DNA from: Nitrospinaceae bacterium UBA7883
GTDB taxonomy: Bacteria > Nitrospinota_A > UBA7883
Assembly: GCA_002500605.1 (NCBI GenBank)
Contig: DLRR01000012.1
Location: 284,390-348,389 of the forward strand
Reading direction: 5' to 3'
Length of the DNA stretch: 64,000 bases
Shown here: in pieces, positions 8,838 through 17,908 of the stretch
Layout of the letters: every line of letters begins with the position of its first letter
Numbering within the stretch: the stretch's first letter is position 1
Program-made: the position numbers and the translations under genes
Notes under the pieces: model-generated
Database searches by the model: none
Seen by the model: only the letters and a program-made list of their open reading frames with translations
What the model was told of the DNA's origin: nothing

Positions 8838-9593
8838 TTACTCTGCCTTTTCTATTAGAGATCTATACAGCCCTTTGAGGTAAAGGCCTCGGCTTAATAA
8901 CTTTCCAGCCACCATAATTGTTATTTTTGCAATGTCGAGCACTGGTCTAAAGTGGCTCGGTCGAGCATCGTCACTGTAGATTGCATCTATCGGGGTAGAT
9001 ACCACTTTATACCCGTTCCTTCCCGCCTCAATTAGAACTTCACTTTCAAAAACAAACCCTCTACCTTTTTCGGTTTTAATTTTGACTTGTGAAAACAGTT
9101 CTGCTGGATATAGTCGAAAGCCGCACTGACTGTCTTTTAGAGGCATGCCTGAGGCCCAAGCGACCCAAAAATTTGCAAATTTATTAGCATTGTATCTAGC
9201 CTTTGGTATGCCGACACTGCTTTCAAAACGCATTCCCACAACAATTCTTCTAGGGTAATCATAAGACGTTTGAATAAAACGGGGAATGTCATCTGGCATA
9301 TGCTGGCCATCAGCATCCATTGTTATTATTTTCTCAGATCCTTGCCTTATGGCATGGTCTATTCCACGCCATAAGGTTCCGGCTTTTCCAAGGTTTTCGT
9401 TGTTTTGTAGCAACGTTATTTCGAAGTCAGATAACTCATTAATAGTAGAGTCTGTCGAACAGTCGTCCACTACCACTACGTGCTTCACATGTTTAAGGAC
9501 ATTTTCCACAATGTGCTTTATGGTTTTCTTTTCGTTATATGTTGGAATTATTACAGATATTTTATCTACACTTCTATTACTAGTCTTTCCCAT
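8838..9593 (-). CDS. Family 2 glycosyltransferase of the polyene cluster
   Basis: A 251-residue GT-A glycosyltransferase that transfers a sugar from a nucleotide sugar on the cytosolic face. Visible motifs are VIIPTYNEKKTI near residue 14, VVDDCSTDST, the metal-binding DxD region MDADGQHMPDD, and QCGFRLYPAELF, the acceptor-site region of DPM-like GT2 enzymes. Aryl-polyene clusters commonly carry a GT2 next to an acyltransferase, sometimes as one protein. Here the two are separate genes. It starts 14 bp beyond the stop of the upstream dehydratase. The sugar and acceptor are unknown, and attachment to the polyene or its lipid anchor is inference. Confidence 0.88.
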   Translation of the reverse strand: MGKTSNRSVDKISVIIPTYNEKKTIKHIVENVLKHVKHVVVVDDCSTDSTINELSDFEITLLQNNENLGKAGTLWRGIDHAIRQGSEKIITMDADGQHMPDDIPRFIQTSYDYPRRIVVGMRFESSVGIPKARYNANKFANFWVAWASGMPLKDSQCGFRLYPAELFSQVKIKTEKGRGFVFESEVLIEAGRNGYKVVSTPIDAIYSDDARPSHFRPVLDIAKITIMVAGKLLSRGLYLKGLYRSLIEKAE

Positions 9594-9607
9594 TATATTT
9601 TATGGTC

Positions 9608-10042
9608 CTAGCCTGTTGGCTTCGCAATAACGAATAATCTTCCATCCGCAACAGATATTTTCCCTGAGGAAACAGAAAAGTCGTACACAAAAGAATTGTT
9701 TAGGGATATTTTTCGCTTTGCATAAATCTCAAGATTGTTTTCAAGGTTGTCTAGTCTATCGACGTACAAAGTAATATCCTTTAAACCGGCAAGATAGCCT
9801 TCTTTTGGCTTTACTGTTGCGCTTGCCACCAAAGCACCATGGGCTGCAGTAGCTTGTGCAGCATATTCGATAACACACAAAGAGTTGAGTTGGTCATCAT
9901 CACGCAACGGATTCCCGTGATCTGTATGAGAGTTAGCCTCACAAACAATTTCATTGTCATCCCATCGCATAACAGCATCGATGAGAACTATATTCCCTGT
10001 ATGCGGTATAAGTTTTGTGATGCCCTTTTTATTTATAAGCAT
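9608..10042 (-). CDS. ApeP-like hotdog 3-hydroxyacyl-ACP dehydratase
   Basis: A 144-residue single-hotdog protein resembling the ApeP/COG4706 dehydratases of aryl-polyene pathways. It would remove water from 3-hydroxyacyl-ACP intermediates. The motif IPHTGNIVLID places His14 in the usual catalytic position. CVIEYAAQATAAHGAL on the central helix supplies Glu59, the expected partner acid. The start codon overlaps the end of the chain-length-factor-like gene by 10 bp, which implies translational coupling. It is followed 14 bp later by the glycosyltransferase. The cluster contains a second, FabZ-like hotdog at 16031, which fits the two-dehydratase arrangement typical of this pathway. Confidence 0.82.
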   Translation of the reverse strand: MLINKKGITKLIPHTGNIVLIDAVMRWDDNEIVCEANSHTDHGNPLRDDDQLNSLCVIEYAAQATAAHGALVASATVKPKEGYLAGLKDITLYVDRLDNLENNLEIYAKRKISLNNSFVYDFSVSSGKISVADGRLFVIAKPTG

Positions 10043-10863
10043 GGTTTGATGTTAAGGCACAAAAGTGTGTCTTTTGTGTATTCAATCATAATTTCATTGT
10101 CAATACCATTCGCTAGAGAGAAAAGCATCGGCAGGCTTCTAGCAGCAGGATTACCTATCCTGATAGCCTCAAGGTCAATATTATCCATTGCACTCGGCTG
10201 ATTTTCGTAGTTAGGGGCTGTGGTAAGTTCAACAAAAGCAATACTACCCTCCCTCCTTTTCCTTGACAAAACCATAGCTGTTGCAAATGCACCTTCTATG
10301 GGCATTGCGTAATGTAATGGTTCTGGTGCCTTAAAGTCATACACAACAAGTAATATTTCTTCCGTTTCCACTGAAAGCTGTGATGTGGATTCCATAAGGG
10401 CCGACCCAAAAGTTGTTTCTTTACAGGCTATGCTTGTGCTTGCTTTCATGCATTTTGATCCTATGAGCCAATATCCTACCGGGGCATTATGAACAGAGTT
10501 ATGAAATGATATTGGCAACACAACTTTTTTTGGCACGCATAAAGCTTTAAACAGGCCGTCCATCACAAACCCATCACCCATGCTCGAGGCGAAAACGGTT
10601 TGCAGGTCTTCCATTTTAGCCTTGGAGTTTATGATTGCTTCTTGAGCAACTTGAATTGCCAGTTTTACAGTTTTAACGCTTCTGCGTCTCTCATTAGCAG
10701 GTAAAATTCCAGGCTCAACATATTCGGGTTCAGATGGAATGTAATTCCTTGTTCCTGTAAGAACCTCGCAAGCTTCCTTCCAGTTTATCATGCCGTTTGC
10801 GGTGATGCTTGCTCCATTGATGTAAAAATTCACTACTACTTCATCTCCAAGATGAGGCTGCAA
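10033..10863 (-). CDS. Beta-ketoacyl synthase chain-length-factor-like protein (ApeC-like)
   Basis: An incomplete ketosynthase-fold protein that probably pairs with the neighbouring ketosynthase and helps set chain length. The recognisable stretches are FYINGASITANG at the N-terminus, VFASSMGDG, and SFHNSVHNAPVGYW. There is no TACSS active-site motif; the equivalent region reads SIACKETTFGSAL. The two catalytic-histidine motifs are also absent, as expected for a chain-length factor. Start choice is open. TTG 10863 follows GGAGG with a 6-nt gap and overlaps the ketosynthase by 28 bp. GTG 10833 lies just after its stop and better matches the N-terminus of the family (266 residues). Both keep the whole domain. 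Confidence 0.8.
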   Translation of the reverse strand: MQPHLGDEVVVNFYINGASITANGMINWKEACEVLTGTRNYIPSEPEYVEPGILPANERRRSVKTVKLAIQVAQEAIINSKAKMEDLQTVFASSMGDGFVMDGLFKALCVPKKVVLPISFHNSVHNAPVGYWLIGSKCMKASTSIACKETTFGSALMESTSQLSVETEEILLVVYDFKAPEPLHYAMPIEGAFATAMVLSRKRREGSIAFVELTTAPNYENQPSAMDNIDLEAIRIGNPAARSLPMLFSLANGIDNEIMIEYTKDTLLCLNIKPCL

Positions 10864-12038
10864 TTATTACCTCCAAAGCCAAAAGAGTTTACAAGAACAT
10901 TTGAAATCCCAGCTTTCACTGTGGTGTCTATAACATTGGCCTGAATTTCAGGGTCAATTTCAATCATGTTAAGGCACCCAGGTATTATCCCAGATTTAAG
11001 ACTCACCACTGCAATAAGCGACTCCACTATTCCTGCAGCTCCTAAAGTGTGGCCAGTCCATCCTTTCGTTGAACTACAAGGAGTGTCAGGACCAAAAATT
11101 CTTGAAATAGCACTTGCCTCGATAGTGTCGTTGGCTGGAGTAGCAGTCCCATGCATATTTATGTAGTCAACATCCTCTGGCCTGATGTTTGACATTTCCA
11201 AAGCACCTCTCATGGCTAGTTCCGCCCCAGCTCCTTTCGGGTGAGGAGCAGACATGTGATGGGCATCACTACTTTCTCCATATCCTGAAAGAAAGATCTC
11301 TTCCATGCCAGAGTTAGCTTCTCCAGGCTTTTCTAATAGCGCAAAACCAGCAGCCTCTCCAAGTGACAGACCATCTCGATTTCTGTCGCATGGTTTACAT
11401 GGTTTTGTGGAAACAATGTTAAGAGAGGAGAATCCGTACAGTGTAGTCATGCAAAGCGAATCCACTCCACCAACAATAGCTGCATCGGCAAAACCTGCTT
11501 CAATATGTCTGGCGGCTGAAGCAAAAGCTTTTGCACTTGATGAGCACGCTGTGGATATGGTTAATGCTGGGCCAGTAAGTCCAAAATATTCAGAAATAAA
11601 CTCAGCAGGTGAAAAAAAACAGTGTGTGTAACGAAGCTTATTGCTGAAAAATTCTATCTCTGACTCATCCCTTAGCAATGAATTATTATATGCAAGTTCC
11701 GTTTCTAAAATTCCAGATGTGCTTGTTCCAATTACCAATGAGATTCTATTCGATCCATATTTCTCTATTGCTTTATGTATGGACTCTTTAAATCCATCTT
11801 GCAAAATGCACATTTGGGCAAGACGATTATTTCTGCAATCAAATCTTTTCAACTTATCCACAATCGGGGAGTTCTCAATATTATTGACCCGCCCAATGTA
11901 TGTATCTAAGCCGCGGGCAAAATCAAGATCAATTGGAGCTAATCCTGTTCGCTCCTCAAGTAAAGCAGTTCTTAGACTGGACAAACCTTTCCCAACAGCG
12001 CTAAGGGAAGTATAACTAGTTAATGCTAAAGGTTTCAC
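10836..12038 (-). CDS. Beta-ketoacyl-ACP synthase (FabF-like) of the polyene cluster
   Basis: Condensing enzyme that extends an ACP-bound acyl chain with malonyl-ACP. At 400 residues it has the full thiolase fold and an intact Cys-His-His triad: Cys165 in STACSSSAKA, His296 in NMHGTATPAND and His330 in TGHTLGAAG. The C-terminal GFGGNN loop is present. The N-terminus (MKPLALTSYTSLSAVG) looks like ketosynthases of aryl-polyene clusters rather than housekeeping FabF. The start is GTG 12038. It is the first gene after a 133-bp gap downstream of the MMPL exporter, so a separate promoter is possible. It pairs with the chain-length-factor-like gene that overlaps its 3' end. Confidence 0.93.
   Translation of the reverse strand: MKPLALTSYTSLSAVGKGLSSLRTALLEERTGLAPIDLDFARGLDTYIGRVNNIENSPIVDKLKRFDCRNNRLAQMCILQDGFKESIHKAIEKYGSNRISLVIGTSTSGILETELAYNNSLLRDESEIEFFSNKLRYTHCFFSPAEFISEYFGLTGPALTISTACSSSAKAFASAARHIEAGFADAAIVGGVDSLCMTTLYGFSSLNIVSTKPCKPCDRNRDGLSLGEAAGFALLEKPGEANSGMEEIFLSGYGESSDAHHMSAPHPKGAGAELAMRGALEMSNIRPEDVDYINMHGTATPANDTIEASAISRIFGPDTPCSSTKGWTGHTLGAAGIVESLIAVVSLKSGIIPGCLNMIEIDPEIQANVIDTTVKAGISNVLVNSFGFGGNNCSLILEMK
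10870..10874 (-). promoter_or_regulatory. Shine-Dalgarno site inside the ketosynthase gene
   Basis: GGAGG on the minus strand, 6 nt before a TTG codon (10861-10863) of the chain-length-factor-like gene. It overlaps the codons for the conserved GFGGNN of the ketosynthase, so its presence is partly forced by that protein. It supports but does not prove the TTG start. Confidence 0.45.
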
Positions 12039-12171
12039 ATCAGTTGTTAAAGTAAGAAAGTTCCAAATATATCACAATGTATTTGCTAAACACTTATAAA
12101 GAAAATAGCTAAATTAATTAAACTAAGTAACTAGAACATTAACTAGTATATACATAAGACCATTACTCTAT

Positions 12172-14499
12172 TTAACAAGTGCCGATACGATCACGTTTCA
12201 TACCAAAACTGAAAACAATACAGAGCAGTGTGCCAAAGAATACTGTTGTCCCAATGGAGCTCAGCACATAAAGGTCTGACACAGAGAGAATTCCAAAAAC
12301 CAAGGTTGTTGATATGCTGCAGATTAACACAGAATTTAAAGCCCTGTCTCTTTCTTCGATAGTGTCAAAATGCCGATTTAGAAACAAAGCATAATCAATG
12401 CCCAACCCTGCGACTAAAAGTGTTGATACAAGATGAAAAATTGAAAGGCCATCTTCCAGACGCGAAAGGATAAATATCAAAATGACAATTGGGCCTGCGA
12501 CAGAAAGTACAACACGACCAACACTTTGTATTGAACCCAGAAAAATGATCAATGCTACGATAATAGCTAACGATCCAAGCAAACATACTGCAAGAGCTTC
12601 GTTACGATATTTCGTTATCAATTTTGTTGACTCTCTCTTAGCGTTTATATATCTAACACCATGAATATATGTTGACTTAGCGACCTCATGCAGAGCATTC
12701 TCGTTTCCTACATTGTATAAAGGTATAAGTGCAACAGATTCTCCCTTAACTTCTTTTAGAAGCAATGACAATTTAAGTTCTACAATTGTTCCCTGCATAT
12801 CCTCCACATAGACATGACGACTAGAAGAAGAAGCAGCAACAGCATCTCGAATAAAAGGCCCGAAAGCATCTCTCTTAAATTTTAAACCAACAAGTGCAAG
12901 ATCAATATTTTCCCTAAGGCTCTTTTCATCAGGTATAGACTCCTGTCGAAACCTTTGTGTTTTTACACTCGGAAGATATCTAGCAGCCATATCGTATCCA
13001 CCGAGAAACCTTTGCACAACAAGTTGATTCAAACTTTCAGCTAGTACCTCGCTTGTCTGAAGAACCTCTTCTGTATTGTCACCTTTAACAGCCATAAACC
13101 TTAATGGATCTGGCAAATTTAATTCATTGCGCAGCGTTTTGTTCAGTTTCCTACTGCTCTTTGACACCATATTTAATTTTGAAAGGTCATCATTCCAGAT
13201 TTCTGAAGAGCCCCAAAACAGAAAAGCAGTAGAAAGTATTGTGAGAACAACAAACATAGTTACAGTTGAATAAACGTTACCAGTGATGAAACGTATTTTC
13301 GGCACATGAAATATCTGACTAGGGATAGAAAAATCATCTGCAACCGCCATGGGTAGCACGTATCGTGCTGTTATCATTGCCGTCAAAGTTCCAATTATGG
13401 AAAATACACCTAGTTGACTCAAGCCAACGAAACCAGAAAAAGCCATTGCCGCATATCCTATTGATGTTGTAATAGCACCAATAATCATTGTTCTCCCTAT
13501 TCTGCAAACAGTTCCTGAAGCTTTTTCTTTTTTTACTTTGTGGGACATTACATGTATAGGGTAATCGACGGCTACGCCAATAATAGTTGCACCGAACGCA
13601 ATCGTTATACCGTGCACATATCCAAACAATATTTGCACTGCCGCTACAGCAAAAACAATCCCTGTAAACAAAGGTAGCAAGGTTAGTGCTACAGAAATGA
13701 AAGAACGGAAAACGACAAGCAGAAAAATACAAACCACTGTAGATGCCATAACGGTTACTCTTTGAGCTTCGGCCTTTATCAAAGCGCGTGATTCAACCGA
13801 AAACACACCTTGGCCCGTGAGGCTAATAATTATTTCGCCAGAATTATTTATCTCATTAAAAGTTTCCTTTATCAATGCAGTTAGCTCGTCCTGTTCATCA
13901 ATAGCATGCGGAGAGACGTTGGTGTATAGCAACATCAACGCTTGCTGCTCGTCTCTTGAAAACCAGACTCCATGTTTTGTTTTACGCTGCAAATTTCCCT
14001 GTAAGTTTTTCGATATAGCACGAAATTCAGCAGTAGGATCAGATCTTATGTATTGTCCTTCTAACACTCCTGTTAGTGAAGAAAGCTCATCAAGTCTTTC
14101 TTCTAATTCAAAACGCAATTTTTGTGCAGAAAACCTCCCACTTTCTATTCTTGGACTAAGCAGATATCTCCATTTGAAAAGCTTTTCTAAATTATTTGGA
14201 CCCAACGAAGAACCGTTTAATATGAATTCAAATCGTCTTGATTTACGTAGCGCTTTTGCCAATTTATTGCTAGCTTCTGACAGTTTATTGGTCGTTGTAC
14301 CTTCAAGGCCTATGATAATTATTTTTGCGTTAGCCCCAGAGCGCAGATCATTAATAATGCTTTCACTTTTAGCACTACGATCGGCACTAAAGAAAAGAGT
14401 CAAATCTGAAGTTGGTTGTACAAAAAAGAACAAAAGCAGACCAACACAAGAAATTGCTGCAGCCCAAATAATGACAGTTAAAACTGATCTTAGTTTCAC
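12172..14499 (-). CDS. MMPL/RND-superfamily lipid exporter
   Basis: A 775-residue inner-membrane exporter with two repeats, each a large periplasmic loop followed by a group of membrane helices. N-terminal helix 1 is at residues 8-27. The first helix bundle starts near residue 250 and includes GVAVDYPIHVMSH. The second is in the last 150 residues and includes GLGIDYALFLNRH. These paired (G)xDY motifs are the proton-relay signature of MmpL-like proteins. In aryl-polyene clusters this protein (ApeM-like) is thought to move the lipid product toward the outer membrane, together with a LolA-like carrier. That carrier is encoded immediately upstream and overlaps by 4 bp (GTGA). Start is GTG 14499. 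Confidence 0.9.
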   Translation of the reverse strand: MKLRSVLTVIIWAAAISCVGLLLFFFVQPTSDLTLFFSADRSAKSESIINDLRSGANAKIIIIGLEGTTTNKLSEASNKLAKALRKSRRFEFILNGSSLGPNNLEKLFKWRYLLSPRIESGRFSAQKLRFELEERLDELSSLTGVLEGQYIRSDPTAEFRAISKNLQGNLQRKTKHGVWFSRDEQQALMLLYTNVSPHAIDEQDELTALIKETFNEINNSGEIIISLTGQGVFSVESRALIKAEAQRVTVMASTVVCIFLLVVFRSFISVALTLLPLFTGIVFAVAAVQILFGYVHGITIAFGATIIGVAVDYPIHVMSHKVKKEKASGTVCRIGRTMIIGAITTSIGYAAMAFSGFVGLSQLGVFSIIGTLTAMITARYVLPMAVADDFSIPSQIFHVPKIRFITGNVYSTVTMFVVLTILSTAFLFWGSSEIWNDDLSKLNMVSKSSRKLNKTLRNELNLPDPLRFMAVKGDNTEEVLQTSEVLAESLNQLVVQRFLGGYDMAARYLPSVKTQRFRQESIPDEKSLRENIDLALVGLKFKRDAFGPFIRDAVAASSSSRHVYVEDMQGTIVELKLSLLLKEVKGESVALIPLYNVGNENALHEVAKSTYIHGVRYINAKRESTKLITKYRNEALAVCLLGSLAIIVALIIFLGSIQSVGRVVLSVAGPIVILIFILSRLEDGLSIFHLVSTLLVAGLGIDYALFLNRHFDTIEERDRALNSVLICSISTTLVFGILSVSDLYVLSSIGTTVFFGTLLCIVFSFGMKRDRIGTC

Positions 14500-15101
14500 T
14501 TAGTTTCCGCAAGAATGTTCATCACTGAAGTACCGCCTGTAGAGTCGGTTATACGAAATTGCGTTACTTGGTGTTTTTCCCCGTAGATTTCTATGGTTTG
14601 GATAGTTTCAAGCATTTCTGGTAACTTTGGTTTTAGCGTAATGCTCCAACCTTCCATCTCTTTAAAGTTAATTTCATAAAAATGCTTAAGGGTGTCTAAG
14701 TCGCCTGCCAATGTAGCACGGAAACTTTCAACAAAAGCTCTCAAGACCGGATGTTTATTAAGTGAGAACGTCTCACTTAAATTTTTAGATGTATTTTCCA
14801 CCTTAATTGTTTCCCCGCTTACTATAAAGCTTTCACTGGTAGGGTTAATGATATGTTTTTCAAGATATGATGGTGCAACATATTTTAATGTACCAGAAAA
14901 ATGCAACGGTTCTCTTAGGATGGATATCGTTTTTACATTGGTAAACCGAGCTTCCATTTTTTCTACTTTTCGAAGACGCTCCATCACTAAACTTAAACCT
15001 GTGTCATGTTCCTCTGTTTGAGGACTTGCTGCTTGTGCCGCCAAAAAAACACAACAGGTTGAGAAAGTAATGGCGATTGTCTTAATGTTTACATATCTCA
15101 T
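14496..15101 (-). CDS. LolA-like periplasmic carrier
   Basis: A 201-residue exported protein of the LolA/outer-membrane-lipoprotein-sorting fold. In this context it likely carries the lipid product between the MMPL exporter and the outer membrane (ApeL-like). The signal peptide is near the N-terminus (TIAITFSTCCVFLAAQAASP). The mature part shows the LolA pattern of RLRKVEKMEARFTN, an EPLHFSGTLKYVAPSYLEK strand pair, then GETIKVEN and WSITLKPK. It has no lipobox. It overlaps the MMPL gene by 4 bp and follows the acyltransferase gene by 12 bp. It is unlikely to be the housekeeping LolA, which is normally not embedded in a ketosynthase operon. Confidence 0.8.
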   Translation of the reverse strand: MRYVNIKTIAITFSTCCVFLAAQAASPQTEEHDTGLSLVMERLRKVEKMEARFTNVKTISILREPLHFSGTLKYVAPSYLEKHIINPTSESFIVSGETIKVENTSKNLSETFSLNKHPVLRAFVESFRATLAGDLDTLKHFYEINFKEMEGWSITLKPKLPEMLETIQTIEIYGEKHQVTQFRITDSTGGTSVMNILAETK

Positions 15102-15113
15102 TTGCCAACTAAT

Positions 15114-16019
15114 TTAATCTCCACCCCAAAAGTCGTAAAAGTTAAACCAATTATAAGGTTCCTTACGGCAATAGTACTCCAACCTAGAGGCATATTGCTG
15201 AACCAGTTTCTGAATCTCATTCTGCCTATTCTTTTTGTCAATTTGCACCATTTCTAAAAATGGTTCGAAGTGTACTTCGTACCGTTTCCCTCCCTTGTAT
15301 AAACCAAAAATCAAAAACATCGGACTAGAAACTAACGATGCCAATACCATTGGGGCCTGTGGAAAAGTTGCTTGGCCACCTAGAAATGTACATTTTACGA
15401 CTTTTTCAGTCCCTATCTTTCTATCACCTAACATGCCTACCATCTCTCCTTTTTCTATTCTTTCTTTTGCTATCATGAGTGCGTATGGCTTAGCAGTGTT
15501 AATCACATTCTTGGCTATTTCCGGATTAATAGACTTGAGCACCTCGCTTATTTTTGAAGCGTTATCTTCATACATTAATATGTTGATCGGAACCTTGTTT
15601 ACATCAGTTCCTAATGCACGAATAATTTCAAAACTCCCTAAATGGGAGCCCAACAGAAGACACCCGCGTCCACTGTTAACACAGTCAATTACTGCTTCAG
15701 CTCCTACCACCTCTACTTCCAGCAAATTAAGGCGTCCCGTAAGCATAAAAACTCTATCGAGAATAGTGCCGGCAAAGGTATGAAAGTGTTTGTAAACATC
15801 AAATATATTTGGGCGCCTCTTAATAACCCTGGCCAGATAACTCCTTGAGTGGACCCGCATTGCTCCTGAAAACATTAGGAAATAAACACAAATTGGATAT
15901 AGCAGTACTCGCCCTGCAGGTCGCCCAATCCATCCAGCAATCCAAGCAATGAGGTGGAGCATGAATTTAGTGCCACGCTCAGGCTGGTTCAACCAATCTT
16001 TATTAACTTTATCCTTCAT
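15114..16019 (-). CDS. LpxL/HtrB-like acyltransferase
   Basis: A 301-residue membrane-associated acyltransferase of the lysophospholipid/lipid A family. The catalytic H(x)4E motif is SHLGSFE, with His126 and Glu131. A GRG-containing strand precedes it, and the second family region reads MLGDRKIG near residue 195. A hydrophobic N-terminal segment (LIAWIAGWIGRPAG...YFLMFSGAM) anchors it to the inner membrane. In related clusters this enzyme is proposed to attach the polyene acyl chain to a lipid or sugar acceptor. It sits 12 bp upstream of the LolA-like gene and 11 bp downstream of the FabZ-like hotdog, clearly in one operon. The acceptor is unknown. Confidence 0.88.
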   Translation of the reverse strand: MKDKVNKDWLNQPERGTKFMLHLIAWIAGWIGRPAGRVLLYPICVYFLMFSGAMRVHSRSYLARVIKRRPNIFDVYKHFHTFAGTILDRVFMLTGRLNLLEVEVVGAEAVIDCVNSGRGCLLLGSHLGSFEIIRALGTDVNKVPINILMYEDNASKISEVLKSINPEIAKNVINTAKPYALMIAKERIEKGEMVGMLGDRKIGTEKVVKCTFLGGQATFPQAPMVLASLVSSPMFLIFGLYKGGKRYEVHFEPFLEMVQIDKKNRQNEIQKLVQQYASRLEYYCRKEPYNWFNFYDFWGGD

Positions 16020-16030
16020 TGGAGTAAAAT

Positions 16031-16330
16031 TTATTTTGTTTCAAGAGTGCCAGTAACAATAATAATTCCATTTGAAACAAGATCAAACATTATCAGACCA
16101 TCCTTATTAAAGTTAGCGTCTAAACGAATTTCCTCCCCCGGCCTTGCTGGCACCATAAACTTTACATATAGGAGTTTTATAATGCGCAGTTGGTATCCAA
16201 CTTGCTTGCTAATCAGTTCTTGTATATTATTTAAGAGAACAACCGCTGGGATAATGGGGTTTTCTGGAAAGTGACCTTGGATAGAAGGATGGTTCTCATC
16301 AATAACAAAAAACAAATCGATCTTATCCAT
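16031..16330 (-). CDS. FabZ/ApeI-like short hotdog protein
   Basis: A 99-residue hotdog protein resembling ApeI-type dehydratases. The motif GHFPENPIIPAVVLL contains His20 of the FabA/FabZ HFP signature. The usual PGV is PAV here, and the helix that normally supplies the catalytic acid reads LLNNIQELISKQ, with Asn where Asp or Glu is often found. It may still dehydrate 3-hydroxyacyl-ACP with a different acid, or it may act as a partner of the second hotdog at 9608. The spacing is 13 bp after the AMP ligase and 11 bp before the acyltransferase. Fold and context are clear. Activity is less certain. Confidence 0.78.
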   Translation of the reverse strand: MDKIDLFFVIDENHPSIQGHFPENPIIPAVVLLNNIQELISKQVGYQLRIIKLLYVKFMVPARPGEEIRLDANFNKDGLIMFDLVSNGIIIVTGTLETK

Positions 16331-16343
16331 TTCTTAAGTTGGA

Positions 16344-17696
16344 CTAACCGTTTGTTAGTCTATCTGCCGCTTGAAGCAGAAGAGCACGGGTAATCTTTCC
16401 AGTTTTGTTTCTCGGTAACTCTTCTACCAAAAAAATGGGTCTTGGCAAGAAAACAGGATCAATCACTTTTGTTAGCATTGCAAGAATCTCCTTTTCATTT
16501 TTTCGAGGTGCCACAGCAAATGCTTTCAAGCGTATCGATTTGCCATCCACGTTATTTTCTTCTGGAACAAAAAACACCCCTTCTTCAACACCGTCCATCT
16601 CGTTTAGTTTTATATTTAAATCGCTTAAAGATGCCCTTTTCCCAGCTATATTTACCATATTTTGGTTTCTGCCAATCAAGCGAAATTCGTTTTTGCATAT
16701 GTATTCAAGTGAATCAGGTATGCGCTTTGGACTGTCTATATGCCCTCCAAAAATATTAAGCCCATCAGAGGTCTTTATAATTTCTACACCCTCATACGTT
16801 TTCCAAACGTCGCTTTCTGCAGTTCTTCTTGACGCTACAGCCCCTGCCTCGGTAAATCCAAAAATCTCATAAACCTTAGTGTTAAAAGTGTCTTCTACTT
16901 TTGAGGCAAGCTCACTAGAAAGCGGAGCAGTGGCTGAAATTATAATTTCCGTTTCAGGGAAAGTTTGCCTATCCTTTATCAAGGCGTGTAGATGGAATGG
17001 GGTCGTTACAACAATCCTTGGTGGAGAGAGACAACCAATTGCACGACGTATATCTTCTGGAAAAAACGTGCGTTTAGAGTAGAATGCTCCACCAAAACAT
17101 AAAGGGGTCATAATGGAACTTTCAAAACCATACATATGTTGTTGTGGAACAGTCGCCACACCACTGTGGGCTATACCCTTATCCAAGTTAAATCTTTGCC
17201 CAGCTAATATTGCACCTCTAATTAGAGATCCCCAGGTTTTTTCATGACATTCCGGATTGCCAGTAGTGCCAGAAGTAAAGGTTATCACTGAAGGTTGTGA
17301 TAGCAAGAAACTTGGCATCTCCGCAAGGTTTTCCTCACTCGAGCCGGATGTTTCAACAAAGTGTGTTGCAACTCCCTCTTGAAACTCTTTATAGTCTACA
17401 AGACAATATGAACCATCATACTGCTTAAATATTTGGCCAACAACTCCAGGGGCCGTTGTATGTGGCATAAGAGTCACTTGACGGCATAGCATTGCCGCAG
17501 CAAATCCCACCATAAATGCATATCTGTCTTCGCACAAGTTTATGACATACAATGATTTTGGTAAGGACGAAGCTAATTGTCGAGAATCATACAAAAATTT
17601 ATTGATTGAAATAGGTCCTTCAGGGCTAATGGCAACTGGAAAACCATCCAAGAAGTTGTTAACCAAACATGCTGTTTTATCTGGAAAATTTAACAA
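16344..17696 (-). CDS. AMP-dependent acyl/aryl ligase (ApeH-like)
   Basis: A 450-residue ANL-superfamily ligase predicted to adenylate an aryl acid and load it on the cluster ACP. The P-loop motif is FTSGTTGNPECHEKT, slightly unusual because Glu-Cys replaces the common Pro-Lys. FGFTEAGA and the NMVNIAGKRAS hinge region follow, and the A10 motif RNKTGKITR contains Lys434. It is about 50-100 residues shorter than acyl-CoA ligases, which is typical of these clusters. It is the first gene of the main minus-strand run. The only in-frame start near the end is TTG 17696, preceded by AGGTG 8 nt away. Hydroxybenzoate from the chorismatase is the likely substrate, by context. Confidence 0.87.
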   Translation of the reverse strand: MLNFPDKTACLVNNFLDGFPVAISPEGPISINKFLYDSRQLASSLPKSLYVINLCEDRYAFMVGFAAAMLCRQVTLMPHTTAPGVVGQIFKQYDGSYCLVDYKEFQEGVATHFVETSGSSEENLAEMPSFLLSQPSVITFTSGTTGNPECHEKTWGSLIRGAILAGQRFNLDKGIAHSGVATVPQQHMYGFESSIMTPLCFGGAFYSKRTFFPEDIRRAIGCLSPPRIVVTTPFHLHALIKDRQTFPETEIIISATAPLSSELASKVEDTFNTKVYEIFGFTEAGAVASRRTAESDVWKTYEGVEIIKTSDGLNIFGGHIDSPKRIPDSLEYICKNEFRLIGRNQNMVNIAGKRASLSDLNIKLNEMDGVEEGVFFVPEENNVDGKSIRLKAFAVAPRKNEKEILAMLTKVIDPVFLPRPIFLVEELPRNKTGKITRALLLQAADRLTNG

Positions 17697-17850
17697 AGCC
17701 TTTACACCTACTAAGAATCAAACAAATCTGACCACAGTAACTTTATTCAATTAAATAATAAATCCTTGGCTGATAAGTTAACGGCCGATCGTCTGGTATT
17801 ATAAATTTCTAGTCATTATTCAAGGAAATACTACTAGCACAATAATTCTT

Positions 17851-17879
17851 TTGCAAAAAATTATTTAGAATAATAGGAT
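17851..17879 (+). promoter_or_regulatory. Possible sigma-70 promoter for the secreted-protein gene
   Basis: TTGCAA at 17851-17856, a 17-bp spacer, then TAGGAT at 17874-17879, 29 bp before the start codon. The -35 matches five of six consensus bases and the -10 matches four of six. GGAG lies 7 nt before the ATG of the following gene. Confidence 0.4.
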
Positions 17880-17908
17880 ACTGGGATGTCCATTAATGGA
17901 GAAAAAAC

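Noticed and set aside
8821..8849. Inverted repeat AAGGCAG/CTGCCTT at the 3' end of the GT2 gene
   Set aside because: It partly lies in the coding end of the gene, has a 15-nt loop, and no T-run follows on the relevant strand.
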